Source: Dichetophora obliterata (lineage: Eukaryota; Arthropoda; Insecta; Diptera; Sciomyzidae). Taken from it: a stretch of 64,000 nucleotides of DNA. This document shows positions 23,033-33,266 of the stretch, piece after piece. The translations under genes and the position numbers were made by a program. The stretch covers positions 195,691,511 to 195,755,510 of the forward strand of contig OY986437.1 of NCBI GenBank assembly GCA_963920525.1. Direction: 5' to 3'. Position 1 is the first letter of the stretch. Each line of letters starts with the position of its first letter. A model generated the notes under the pieces. That model had not been told where the DNA came from. It did no database searches and worked only from the letters and a program-made list of their open reading frames with translations.

Positions 23033-23267
23033 CCCGCCGTTAGTGTGGTGGGGTATGACATACCCCAGAGACCTTATTTCCTTCAATATCTTGTAAGTAG
23101 TATTTGTAGATTTCAATAAAACTATTTTTTTGTTTAAATTGCAACGCATTAAAAATATTATTTTTTAATAGTTATTCAATCAAGATAACATTTTTTTTTG
23201 TAGTATTTATACGACTTTTACTATTCACACTAATGGCGTGACTTTTTTCCACCACACTAACGGCGGT
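23033..23267. mobile_element. piggyBac-like MITE, 235 bp
   Basis: TTAA flanks both ends (23029-23032 and 23268-23271). The TIRs are CCCGCCGTTAGTGTGGTGG and ACCGCCGTTAGTGTGGTGG (18 of 19 match). TTAA duplication with CCC-starting ends is the piggyBac pattern. Noncoding. Confidence 0.8.
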
Positions 23268-23271
23268 TTAA

Positions 23272-24232
23272 GCCAGCCAAATATTTGGAATTAATCTTAT
23301 ATTATTGACTGCATCCAAGACAATTTTAGACGCCTAAAGCTGTGCACGTTTTGATTTATTCGAAAGCACAGAACATGAGAGAAGGCCAATAGAGTGAAAT
23401 ACACCAAGAAAAGCTTCAGAGGGGGATACTTTTCATCTAGTTAATATTAATTATACTGAACTCTTCTTTGCATAAAAGTCATATAAATAAGGAACACATC
23501 ATTACTGCACTCACTGTAAAGCGCAGTTCAAACACATTCATGCGCAGCTCTTTAGTCCACATCGTCTATTAAAAGCATCCCAATAAACACTGAAATTTTC
23601 TTTCTCAAGTGTTGTGGAGAAAACCCTGGTAATCAAACTCTATCTCAACTCAAAATCTCCAGTATAATTCGTATGTTAATTTGTACATGGCAATACTTGA
23701 ATTTTGTTCCACATTTAAAAACCTCAATCTGGCAACACTGTTTATGAACCATTTTGAAACAAAAATTTATATATTTTAATATAAACCAACAGAAGTTTAA
23801 AAATCATTAAAGGTAAAGAAAAGAATTGGAAATGCAAATGCGGAAAAAAGTAAAAAGTGAAATGATGCAGGTAATGAAGCAGTGCAGCGCAGTTGTAGAC
23901 TCCCCAGTTCCTGTACAGGATCAAGGCTCTAGCAGAAACGTAAATTCATATCAGGAAGTGGGTTCTGAGCCGGAGGTTTTTTATTTTAATACATGAATTC
24001 AAATATATGTTTGAAATAAAATAAATTAATTTTTATTTATATTTATAATTTATGTGAAAAACTTAAATAAAAAAGCGGACTGTAATTTTATTACATATCA
24101 CCTTGAGATGTCACTTGTTCTCAACTTGAGAATAACGCTTGTTATGAAACTTTTTAACCATTGAGAGAAAACATTGTAGAACTTATGTTCCACATTGAAA
24201 AATAACAGTTTAAGATCTTAAATAAGATTAAG
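23272..24232. other. Intergenic, possible hAT end at 23711-23732
   Basis: No gene. CCTCAATCTGGCAACACTG near 23714-23732 is very close to the right end of the hAT-like element 2305-3375, so a degraded relative may end here. I could not find its left end or a duplication. Confidence 0.35.
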
Positions 24233-24557
24233 TGGAGAACAGGCCTGTAGCTAAACCAAGAAGACAGAGGGGGCAGGCATGAATTTTGGGGGGGAAATTT
24301 TTTGTTTTTCATTTAAATAAAAAAACACAATTTTTTTTACATGTGAATTGAATACATTACACCTATTTATTAAAAAACAGTTAATTTTATAATATTTACA
24401 TGGATATGTAGATCTTTTTATACATGAGATTAATACGTAAAAATAATATAAAAATTAATTCAGGACTTTGTAATAAAATGAAGGTAAAAATAAAAGATTT
24501 ATTTAAAGTGGCTAGAAATGTAAGAAAGATTAGCGAAATAGGCTAACATATGTATAT

Positions 24558-25129
24558 TAGCGCATTCTTTCCTGGAAAAAATTCTACATTTTTTCTGACG
24601 TCTTCAAGAGTTCTGCATTTTTTCCGTTCTTTTCTAAAAAAAAATGTTGACCTCAAAATAAATCGTGTTCTCTTCTCGAAAATTCTGACCGTAAAAGTAT
24701 AACAAATGCAGAATTTTCTGACCTGTAAAATTCGGCCGTTCTGCCGAATACCAACATAGAAAAAAAAAATTTTTTGACAGTAATATTATATGCTATGACA
24801 ATTGTGAGAAGCAAAATGTTGCTATTTTGAAAATTTTTTTAAATTGAATCCAAAAAAATTTTGATTAAAGTGGTTACTTTTAATAAAATTTAACAGCTCG
24901 ATGAGTATTTCTTGAAAATTCCATCCAGTACCCCACTATACATAACCTCAATCGTAAATAAATCGGAATTCAAAACAACAGTGCAGTCAATATCAAATGA
25001 AAAAAAAATGTTGCATTTTTTCCGATCTTTTCTCAGCTCAAAAGAAGTCAACATTCTGTAAATTCAGGTCAGAATCTAAAAAATTCTGCATTCTGTGAGG
25101 TCAGACTTTTTTCAGTAAAGAATGCGCTA
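24558..25129. mobile_element. MITE with TAGCGCATTCTTT ends
   Basis: Inverted ends TAGCGCATTCTTT.CTG.AAAAA. The interior carries repeated TTCTGCATTTTTTCCG/AATTCTGACC words in both orientations. The target duplication is ambiguous. Nested in hAT 24241-25775. Confidence 0.6.
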
Positions 25130-25170
25130 TAAGACATTTTTTAAGTAAAACAAATAAAAAATTGAATTAA

Positions 25171-25450
25171 CCCGCATCCGTCGTTTGCATCAAATTAATG
25201 CAAATATTTTATTCAGATTTATATATTAAGAACAAACATGCATGTTTTGATTTAAATTTATTGCTTCTTTAAATTTTTGCAAGAATTAAAATTTGCAATT
25301 TTTTCTTATTGTAAAATAATAAACATTCACCATGCATAAAAAAAATTTAAAAATTAAAAACATTTCAATGAATTATATATACTTTTTGTATCTGCATCAA
25401 ATTGGTGCACAACGTGCTTTTCGTCTCTAGAAAGTTCCTATGGATGCGGG
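25171..25450. mobile_element. piggyBac-like MITE, 280 bp
   Basis: TTAA flanks both sides (25167-25170 and 25451-25454), with perfect CCCGCATCC inverted ends. The interior is AT-rich, with two direct TGCATCAAATT motifs. Noncoding. Nested in hAT 24241-25775. Confidence 0.75.
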
Positions 25451-25918
25451 TTAAAAAAATTATTAAAACTCAAATCTTATTTTTTGGTAGCAAATGTTGG
25501 CGACCCAGTTGAAATTTGAAAAATTGTCACAATTTGTCTGAAATATTTTGTTAAACAAATTTCATATACATATTCAAGTCATGAATAAGGTGAATGTGTA
25601 TGTTTTTTGTTATTTTAAACTAAACTAATTTTAAAGCAGTAAACAAATATATTAACAAATTAATTATTCATTTAAAGTTTTTCATTATTTGATTTGGCCA
25701 GGGGGGGGAAAACGGTTGTAGTAGGATGGCAAGGGGGCAATGCCCCCCTACTACAACTACCAAGCTACAGGCCTGGTGGAGAATATATTGGAGAACCATG
25801 GTACCGTTTTTGTTTAGAAGGCTATGATTATCGACTGTAAATGTTATCAATATCCAACGTTGGAGATATGAGAAAAAGGTTGGAGTTTCACTTGAGTGAA
25901 AGTTGATAAACAATCTTA

Positions 25919-27186
25919 CAGCCCTATTCTGGCAGCTTAACTAAGCTCACTACATTAACAAAATAGTTAATATTAACAATTTTTTAAGGTTTCGTATTCT
26001 GCTGCAAATTTAAAAGCTCTTTTCCTTACAATTTTGTTAATAACTGAAAGAGTTTTAACAATGAATGTGCTTAGATAGAAAATTGTTGTGAAAATAATAA
26101 AAAATTACAAATTATAATATAATATTGAGTTTAAATACATTAAACTGAAAAATGGAAGAATTTTTTACTTATTTTAAGTGTTGCTAATGAAATCTTTCAG
26201 TAGCCGTGGCAAATTTTTCAAGCGCTTGCAAAGTCACAAGCTGCACTCGAAGCATGTGTTTATATAGCGCATCTCTTATTTTAAGGGAGGGTTCTCCTGG
26301 ATTTTTTTGGATTTGGCCGAAAAACAAGCAAAATTTGAGAATGGTTTGTGGGAAAATGAAAAGACATACGAACTTATGCTTTTGAACTTTGATTCGTGGT
26401 TTATTGACGAGTAAAAAAAAAAAAGATATTTGAAAAATTCAAAATGGCAGCTTGAAAATGGCGGATCTCGTCGACCTCTGCGCGCAAAACATCGACCTCC
26501 CGCGGACAGTGTGGGGCCTCAGGTAGTGAACTGAAATGAGAAATGTATAAAATTTATTAAAATTGATAACATTTCATATGCCTGGAACCTAACTTCAATT
26601 AAGTTTGGTAAAAAAACCAATTTTATGGACTTTTAAAAAAAAATTGAAATTTTTTGCTTTTTTTTTACTTAGATCTCGTTTAAAAATTATAAATAAACAA
26701 TTTTTTATGCCAATGTTAGGTTCCAGGCGTACAAAAAAGTATATACTTTCAAACATTCTTTGAATGAAGGAAATCGGATCAATAGAACAAGCCCTGTGCT
26801 GTCCGTTAGATTAGAAAACATGGTTCCGAGAAAAACGCGTTTAAAGTTTTTAGAAAGTTGGTACGCGCGCGTGACATGGGTACGTTTGACACGCTCTAGC
26901 TCGAGAAATACGCGTCGTATTGAAATATCCCTTGGCACAAACATTCTACATATATGTAACTTTCATTTTATGTAAAAAAAAAAAATGGATTTTTTCAAAA
27001 AAATCCAGGAGAACCTTCCCTTAAGAGGCATATCGATTTTCACCATGCATGGTGAACTTTAAAAGCTTTTTAAGCTTTTATGTTGTTAATGATTTTTAAG
27101 AATACCAACATTTACATAACATAACAATCAGCTTAACAAGAGCTCCTTAACTATTTCTTGTTAAGCTAACAACCAGAATAGGGCTG
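25919..27186. mobile_element. PIF/Harbinger-like nonautonomous element
   Basis: A 14-bp perfect TIR (CAGCCCTATTCTGG) is flanked by TTA on both sides (25916-25918 and 27187-27189). Subterminal GTTAAG/CTTAAC words recur at both ends. No coding sequence. It contains the TTAA-flanked element 26285-27020. The 3-bp duplication is the main ground for the superfamily call. Confidence 0.6.
26285..27020. mobile_element. TTAA-flanked element (Kolobok- or piggyBac-like)
   Basis: TTAA flanks both ends (26281-26284 and 27021-27024). Ends GGGAGGGTTCTCCTGGAT and GGGAAGGTTCTCCTGGAT match for about 25 bp with one mismatch. GGG-starting ends with TTAA favour Kolobok; piggyBac is the alternative. An internal inverted pair, GCCTGGAACCTAAC and its complement, lies at about 26580 and 26715. 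The short open frames across 26705-26975 are not convincing. Confidence 0.7.
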
Positions 27187-27234
27187 TTAATGCTTGTTGG
27201 GATCTCCTGAGCGTAAGTTTTGTGAAACCAATTT

Positions 27235-27545
27235 TTAATGCAATTTTGGCACAAGTCGTGATGCAACCCGTCGCATGCTATATTTCTCACGATCACACAA
27301 CGATTTTCAAGCACAATTTCCTTTACTTTTTTAAAAATTTTTATCGTTTATTGATGTGCTGGACATTGATGTGAGTCAAGTTGTCAACTGATGTACGACC
27401 CTCTTTAAACAATTTGTACCACTCAAATGCCTGCCCATAGATTTTTTGCAACATTTTCAATATATCCATGGACAAGAATTTTCATTGGTAAAACACAATT
27501 TCAACTCTTTGGTTTTTTCCATAATGAAATTCGCAGGTCAGACTA
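27235..27545 (-). pseudogene. Mariner-like transposase N-terminal fragment
   Basis: On the minus strand, pieces such as LKMLQKIYGQAFEWYKLFKE, GRTSVDN and VKEIVLENRCVIVRNIA resemble the helix-turn-helix region of mariner-family transposases, where an RFKEG...SVED-type linker is followed by V.ELV..dRR.tvR.IA. Several stops and frame changes interrupt it. No catalytic domain or TIRs are found, so this is a decayed fragment. Confidence 0.5.
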
Positions 27546-27769
27546 GAGGTGAACTTGCTTATAAAGCAATAAGAAAGAAACTACGTGACAGATCGCGCTA
27601 AAAATTAACGCCCAAGTCTTACCAGCATTAAAAAACTCATTATCTTTATGATAACTGTTGTTTCATTCGTACAGTCCAGTTCAATTTTGGATAAAAGGTA
27701 TGTATATGTTCCGAATCCGATAAGAATCCGAAATATCCGATAAAAATCATCATTGAACAATGCTCTCCA

Positions 27770-28230
27770 GATTCGAACTTAGTTGTCCACGACCTATGCA
27801 GTCCTGTGAAACAAACTAATCAATTGCCTATAGTTTCGCCTAATCAAACTAAAACGCCAAAACAGCCTCTCGAGGCCACTGAATGTGGCCCATTGGTTGA
27901 TTTGGTGGCAATAATCCGGCCACCTCGAAAATCCATCTTTGTCTCGAGGCTAGCTCCCGCCACAAGTATTGAAAATATTCTAGCATATGTTCAAAATCAG
28001 ATTCCGCATTCAGGTTCAACCATCACTCACTTAAAGTTTACACAAAAACCTCAACAGGATATTGCTTCGTTCAAAATCTATGCTCATGAGTCAGACTATG
28101 CTCATATAATATGCAAAGGCTTTTGGCCTTTCGGGGTCCTAGTTCGTGACTTCATTCCACGTCCTAGGCCATCTCACCATTTAAACAACCAGACTCTAAA
28201 TGACTTCCCCTTAACCTCTTCAAAAAACTA
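27770..28230 (+). pseudogene. LINE ORF1, C-terminal part
   Basis: The open frame is continuous from about 27770 to a TAA at 28229-28231. It contains KSIFVSRLAPATSIENILAY, which aligns with NVFISRLQPDTTVENVLTF of the intact ORF1 at 33256-34215, an RRM-like nucleic-acid-binding block. The N-terminal PHD-like region is missing. The last sense codons read TCA AAA AAC before the stop, giving the same A AAA AAC heptamer as in the intact element. Confidence 0.75.
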
Positions 28231-28231
28231 A
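28222..28231 (+). promoter_or_regulatory. Slippery heptamer A AAA AAC at ORF1 stop
   Basis: In the ORF1 frame the bases read (tc)A AAA AAC TAA. The -1 frame is open from the heptamer through 35 codons into the endonuclease start (KFYYQNLSGMRSK) with no stop. This is the same arrangement as at 33259-33265 in a clearly diverged LINE. No strong downstream stem was found by eye at this copy. Confidence 0.65.
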
Positions 28232-29830
28232 CGAACTGTGTTTTTACAACTGAGTGTGCCTCAAATGCAGATCCAAATTTACCATCAAACGGCAACACTG
28301 TCAAAAATTCTTTTAAATTCTACTATCAAAATTTGTCTGGGATGCGCTCTAAACTTAATACAACGCAATCTTTTTGCACTGAAAATGATTTTGATGTATT
28401 GATACTAGTTGAAACCTGGCTTACCAATGATGTTTTTGATGAGGAGATTGCTGACCCATCTATCTTTCAAGTTTATCGCAAGGATCGTTCTGCTGTTCAA
28501 ACTGGTTGCTCTAGAGGTGGGAGAGTTGTTATTATCGTCCGTAAAAATTTATGTTCATCGCTATGCAATATTGACACGTTGAATGGATTAATTGACCAGG
28601 TTTGCATCTCCATCCTTCTTCCTAAAGGAAAGATTTTTGTTTGTGCCTCATACATCCCGCCAACCAGTTCTAATGAAATCTATAGTGCACACGTCAACAA
28701 TATATTAACACTATCCGCAGATGATGAATGTGAACATTTTTGCGTCGTTAGAGATTTTAACCTCAGCAAATTAAATTGGGCCTTTTCAACCGATGACAAC
28801 GTATACTTACCAACAAATGTTAACCATGCTTATGAAATTCATCTCATCGATAGTTTTTTCAGTTTGGATCTTATACAAATTAATACCATTTTCAATAAGT
28901 TATGTAATTTACTCGATTTAATTTTTATAAATAAGTCACTTAGTTTTGATTTATATGAGTGTCCTTTCCCTATTTCTGAACATAGTATTCATCACTAAAG
29001 CCATTGCCTTTAATATTAAATTTTATGAATTTCTCAGTGTTACTAGTTCTGCAAAACCATCATTATGATTTTAAAAATTGCAATCTTGGGACTATTAATC
29101 GGCTCATTACTGATATTAATTGGGAATCGTTGTTGGATAATTTGGATGCTTCTGATTGCTATGATATCTTTCTAAAGCACCTATCTAATATCTTTGCAAA
29201 TAAAATTCCTTTTAAGACCAAATTACATAAGCTTCCTTGGTATACTAGGGGTTTGAAAACACTGAAAAATTTAAGGAATAAATCTTTCAATGTATTAAGA
29301 CGAACTGGAAACCTCGATTGCAAAGCAAAGTATTTAAATTTCGCTCGTGAATTTAATTTTTTGAACAAATTTCTTTACAAACGGATGCCAAGTCTTTCTG
29401 GAGCTTTATTAAATCTAAAAATATTTCATCAAATATCCCTTCTTCTATGTTTTATATGGATAAAATATCAAACTCTGCTGCTAAAACAGCTCTATTGTTC
29501 GCTGACTATTTTAAGTCTAATTTTGACCAAAATTTGGCTTCTGTTAACCCTCAGGTTGTTGAGTATATTGACTCCTGCGTAAACTTTGGCTATTTATCGG
29601 TCTCCCTGTCTGACGTTAAAACAGCTATTGCCTCCCTGAAAAATTCAGTTAGGTGCGATCTAGATGGTCTTAGTGCTTATTTACTTAAATAATGTGTTCA
29701 TTCTTTATCCTTACCTATTTATATCATTTTCAATAAATCATTAAAATCTGGTGAATTCGTTGATAAATTGAAAGTTTCGCTTATCACACCCATATTCAAG
29801 GCTGGCAACAAGCACGATGTTCTAAACTAT
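28228..29830 (+). pseudogene. LINE ORF2, endonuclease and linker, decayed
   Basis: The frame starts after the slippery site and carries the APE-type endonuclease: YYQNLSGMRSK, VLILVETW (catalytic Glu), VRDFNLSKLNW (GDFN-like, the Gly replaced by Arg) and ISEHSIHH (SDH-like). Frame changes occur near 29000 and 29390, and a TAA lies at 29690-29692. The frame then continues through FNKSLKSGEFVDKLKVSLIT and PIFKAGNKHDVLNY to the insertion point of the younger LINE at 29830. Confidence 0.85.
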
Positions 29831-29944
29831 TTTTTTTTATAACATGCAATAACAATAGAGTTCAGCTACTACAGCTTTTTCGCACTTTCTCCGCATTGGA
29901 TCATCTTAAGAACCAGCCCAAATAACTTCAAAACATCTCAATAA

Positions 29945-30263
29945 GGCCATTCACAGTTCGAATACGCTGGTCTGCCATTTGTTCGATCCGCTATTTGTAC
30001 GCCAATTTACGAAAGCGCATTTTGCTTTGCTGTTGTTTTGCATACAAATGCAAATACGCAGGCACTCGTAAATAAAAGCAGCCCTTGGACGTGTTTTTTG
30101 TACCTCGTATTTTTATGCTCTGTCTACAGCCGCATAATCACATACGTCATAGAGTTGCACAGTCTTTTTATACGACAGTCACATGGCGAGATGCTCACAA
30201 TTCGAACAATAACAAATGCTATAAATACGATTTGTTAAAAGTACGCTCAAACCGTGAATAGCC
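29945..30263. mobile_element. MITE in the LINE 3' region
   Basis: Inverted ends GGCCATTCACAGTTCGA and (opposite strand) GGCTATTCACGGTTTGA match at 14 of 17. It lies between ORF2 and the A tail of the minus-strand LINE and explains its unusually long 3' region. The right side has two extra C before the flank, and the duplication is unclear (TAA on the left). Confidence 0.55.
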
Positions 30264-30388
30264 CCAATGATATCGATAAGAGCGGTCCAAAACAATCCAA
30301 AGTGAGAAAAATTTACCCACCATAATATGGGTTGGGCTCAGGGACAACACAAGACATAACAACTAACCATGCGTTTACATAGATCTAA

Positions 30389-33259
30389 TCATACATTAGT
30401 TTTCAATCTACTTTTGAGTTGACCTTTCGATAAGTTAACATCAAAAAAGCTACAGTTGTTAACAAAGGTACTCATGCGATGTAAAGGAGCAGTAGCCATA
30501 TAATTTGTTCTACTAAAAGGTAAGTAAATTAAATTGTTAGCATTTCTACTGCTTCTACGGTTAGTGTTAAAATTTATAAGAGTTAGAAGTTCTGGTGAAT
30601 CGAATACACCAGTTATGAGTTGGTGTAAATAGACGATATCTGCAGACTTCCTTCTCTCATTCAAAGATTGCATTTTTAAAAGTTTTAAACGATCCTCATA
30701 AGGAGGAAGGTTTAAAGTATCAGTTGCACTTAAGCCCCTTAGAGCAAACCGAACAAAACGTTTTTGGATTCTCTCTATACGTTCAACATGTACATTGTAA
30801 CTTGGGGACCAAACTTGACTTGCATACTCTAAGTGAGGTCGCACAATTGCATAATACAGCGTTGTAGTTGTGATCATACTATTAAATTCTTTGGCCCAGC
30901 GTTTCATAAACCCGAGCATAGAAGATGCTTTTTTACAAATGTAATCAATATGAACGTTAAACGATAGCTTAGAATCCATGCATATACCAAGATCTTTGAC
31001 AGAATCTACACGATTTAAAGCCGTATCTTTTATCGTATAATCAAAAATTAAATTATTCCTTTTTCGCGAAAAGGTCATAGTTTGGCATTTATCTGGATTT
31101 AGAAACATATTGTTTTTAGAACACCAAATTTCAAAGGATTTCAAATCAGACTGGAGCAGATCTGAATTGTCTTTAGCATCTATTGTTCTGTATATTTTCA
31201 TGTCATCTGCATAGATAAGTAGATGAGAGTGTTTGATGATGTGGGTTACATCATTAATGGCTAAAATAAACAGAAGTGGACCAAGGTGGCTACCTTGAGG
31301 AACACCTGATTCAGCAATAAATTCAGCTGACAATACGCCTCGAAATCGTATTTGATAAGATCGCTCCGTCAGATACGATTGAATCCAGCTTACAAAAAAT
31401 TGTGGAAAACCCATTAACTTTAGTTTAAATAGAATTAAGTTATGTGGCAGTTTATCAAATGCTTTACTAAAATCAGTGTAAATACAGTCGACCTGGTTAC
31501 CTGAATAAAATGAATTTAAGCAAAACGTTGTAAAATCGAGGAGATTAGACACAGTGGATCTGCCAGTAACAAATCCATGCTGACGAGTTGTCATGACCTT
31601 CCCACAGTGAATTTTCACACGATCATACACGAGGCGCTCAAAAAGTTTTGGAATTGACGAGAGTTTCGCGATAGGCCTGTAGTTGTTTATATCGTTCTTA
31701 CAACCTTTTTTATAGATAGGACCTATAAAAGATTTTTTCCAAAAAAGTGGAAAAATACTTTCGCTAATTGATTTATTGAATAACATGGACAGTGGTTGAC
31801 TTAGAACGGAACCACATCGTGTTAACACTACGGCAGGAATTCCGTCAGGTCCAGCACTAAAATCCTCATCGATCAACCCAATATACTTTAAAATATCCTC
31901 TGAAGTAAAGGATATAGAATCCATCGAAACCCTGGGTGTAGAGTTCATATAATCAAAGTACTCTTCATCAGGATTAAAAGAGTCTGAACAAAATGACTCT
32001 TTAAAGAGATTGGCAAATAGACCACAAATTACGACAGGATCGTCAGTAAATCCGTCAGAGGTCTTAAATGATGAAGGGAATCCATCAGATTTTTTTTTGG
32101 TGTTTATGAAACCCCAGAATTTCTTCGGATCAGACAATATTCTCAGCTTAGTACTGTCTAAATAATTTTGATATAAGCTAGCTGAGCAATTTTCAAAATC
32201 CAGAAACAAACGCTTGTAGATTTCTAGGTCATTCAAGTCTAAGCTACAGACATATTTTTTCCATGCCCTATTCCTGCTGTTGCGAAGAATCTTTAACTCC
32301 TTTGTGTACCAGGGGTAAGCACAATTTTTCGTAAATTTGAGGCTATATGGCACGGACAGAGAAAACATAGCAAAGATTTCCATATAAAAAAAATTAATTG
32401 AATTATCAAGAGTGTTATTATTAACATATTCTAAAATAACATGAAGTTTACTTTGAAGTAAATGATTCAACTTCAAAAAGTCAGCTTTTTTAAAATTGAA
32501 TTCATAAACTTTATCTATTGAGTTAGACTTTACTATATTATCCCTGTCTGATTTGTACCATATGCTCAATGGTGGATGGTATTCATCAACAGCAGTCAAA
32601 ACATGAGGGGCCCTCTCAACAATCACATTGTTACTATCTGTAGTTAAGACCAGGTCAAGAAGTCTTTCACGACTATTATAAATACAACTCACTTGTTGTA
32701 AGTCAGAACATATATTATCAACAAATATATGCTCTTGGCGAGTCTTCGAATTAGATGCACAAAAATATGTATCATCGTCAGAAGATTCCCATTTCAAGTC
32801 AGGCAGATTAAAATCACCTAACAATAAAATGTCGTCATTAACGTCAATTATGCTTATAACGTATTCTATGCAATCCGCAAGGCTTGCATAAACTTCTACA
32901 CTGCTCTTAGGAGGAACGTATGCATTAATAAGATATACATTAGAATTGGAATGTACAACCTTGACGCATATAAGTTCGATGTTAGCAGAGCAGGGAATAA
33001 CAATAATGGAACTAACGAAGGAGTTCCTTACAGCTAATAAGACACCTCCACCGACAGCAGAAGTATTGTCAGCATGTCTATCTCTTCTATAAACTTCAAA
33101 ACTGTTATCAAACAATTCTAAGTCAGTAATGCTTCCGTTTAACCAAGTTTCAGTCAGTGCGATAATATCCTCAGAGAAATTCTGAGACATTAAAAATATG
33201 TCTCGCGTCTTAGAGCGTAATCCCCTTACATTTTGATAGTAAAGGGATAACCTATTCAG
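30389..33259 (-). CDS. LINE ORF2: APE endonuclease and reverse transcriptase
   Basis: It nicks target DNA and copies LINE RNA in place. The first AUG in this frame is at 33190, but conserved endonuclease sequence (LYYQNVRGLRSKT) lies upstream of it with no AUG. I therefore start the product at the frameshift site, 33259. Counting from the Met at 33190 (933 aa), the endonuclease spans about 1-215: TETW 13-16, GDFN 125-128, YHPP 204-207. The reverse transcriptase spans about 480-740: NNYRPIAKL at 502, DFSKAFDKL from 573, SGVPQGS from 628 and catalytic YADD 660-663. A C-terminal region with HLEYASQVWSP follows. There is no RNase H. All key residues are present, so the protein could be active. 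Confidence 0.92.
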   Translation of the reverse strand: MNRLSLYYQNVRGLRSKTRDIFLMSQNFSEDIIALTETWLNGSITDLELFDNSFEVYRRDRHADNTSAVGGGVLLAVRNSFVSSIIVIPCSANIELICVKVVHSNSNVYLINAYVPPKSSVEVYASLADCIEYVISIIDVNDDILLLGDFNLPDLKWESSDDDTYFCASNSKTRQEHIFVDNICSDLQQVSCIYNSRERLLDLVLTTDSNNVIVERAPHVLTAVDEYHPPLSIWYKSDRDNIVKSNSIDKVYEFNFKKADFLKLNHLLQSKLHVILEYVNNNTLDNSINFFYMEIFAMFSLSVPYSLKFTKNCAYPWYTKELKILRNSRNRAWKKYVCSLDLNDLEIYKRLFLDFENCSASLYQNYLDSTKLRILSDPKKFWGFINTKKKSDGFPSSFKTSDGFTDDPVVICGLFANLFKESFCSDSFNPDEEYFDYMNSTPRVSMDSISFTSEDILKYIGLIDEDFSAGPDGIPAVVLTRCGSVLSQPLSMLFNKSISESIFPLFWKKSFIGPIYKKGCKNDINNYRPIAKLSSIPKLFERLVYDRVKIHCGKVMTTRQHGFVTGRSTVSNLLDFTTFCLNSFYSGNQVDCIYTDFSKAFDKLPHNLILFKLKLMGFPQFFVSWIQSYLTERSYQIRFRGVLSAEFIAESGVPQGSHLGPLLFILAINDVTHIIKHSHLLIYADDMKIYRTIDAKDNSDLLQSDLKSFEIWCSKNNMFLNPDKCQTMTFSRKRNNLIFDYTIKDTALNRVDSVKDLGICMDSKLSFNVHIDYICKKASSMLGFMKRWAKEFNSMITTTTLYYAIVRPHLEYASQVWSPSYNVHVERIERIQKRFVRFALRGLSATDTLNLPPYEDRLKLLKMQSLNERRKSADIVYLHQLITGVFDSPELLTLINFNTNRRSSRNANNLIYLPFSRTNYMATAPLHRMSTFVNNCSFFDVNLSKGQLKSRLKTNV

Positions 33260-33266
33260 TTTTTTT
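33220..33266 (-). promoter_or_regulatory. Predicted -1 ribosomal frameshift signal
   Basis: The ORF1 frame ends CAA AAA AAC TGA. The heptamer A AAA AAC (33265-33259) is a canonical X XXY YYZ slippery site, directly followed by the ORF1 stop (33258-33256). A -1 slip reads AAA AAA CTG into ORF2. Ten nucleotides downstream a perfect 10-bp stem forms: ATCCCTTTAC (33248-33239) with GTAAGGGGAT (33229-33220), one G-U pair, 9-nt loop. One mismatch plus two more pairs shorten the spacer to 7 nt. The ORF2 frame is closed 12 codons upstream (TAG) and has no AUG before 33190. Confidence 0.75.

Larger units (their letters stand above)
24241..25775. mobile_element. hAT-like nonautonomous element, 1.5 kb
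   Basis: A 13-bp perfect TIR (CAGGCCTGTAGCT) is flanked by the perfect 8-bp duplication GTGGAGAA (24233-24240 and 25776-25783). GC-rich blocks (GGGGGCAGG; GGGGGGCATTGCCCCC) sit just inside the ends. It contains two nested MITEs and no transposase. Confidence 0.85.
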
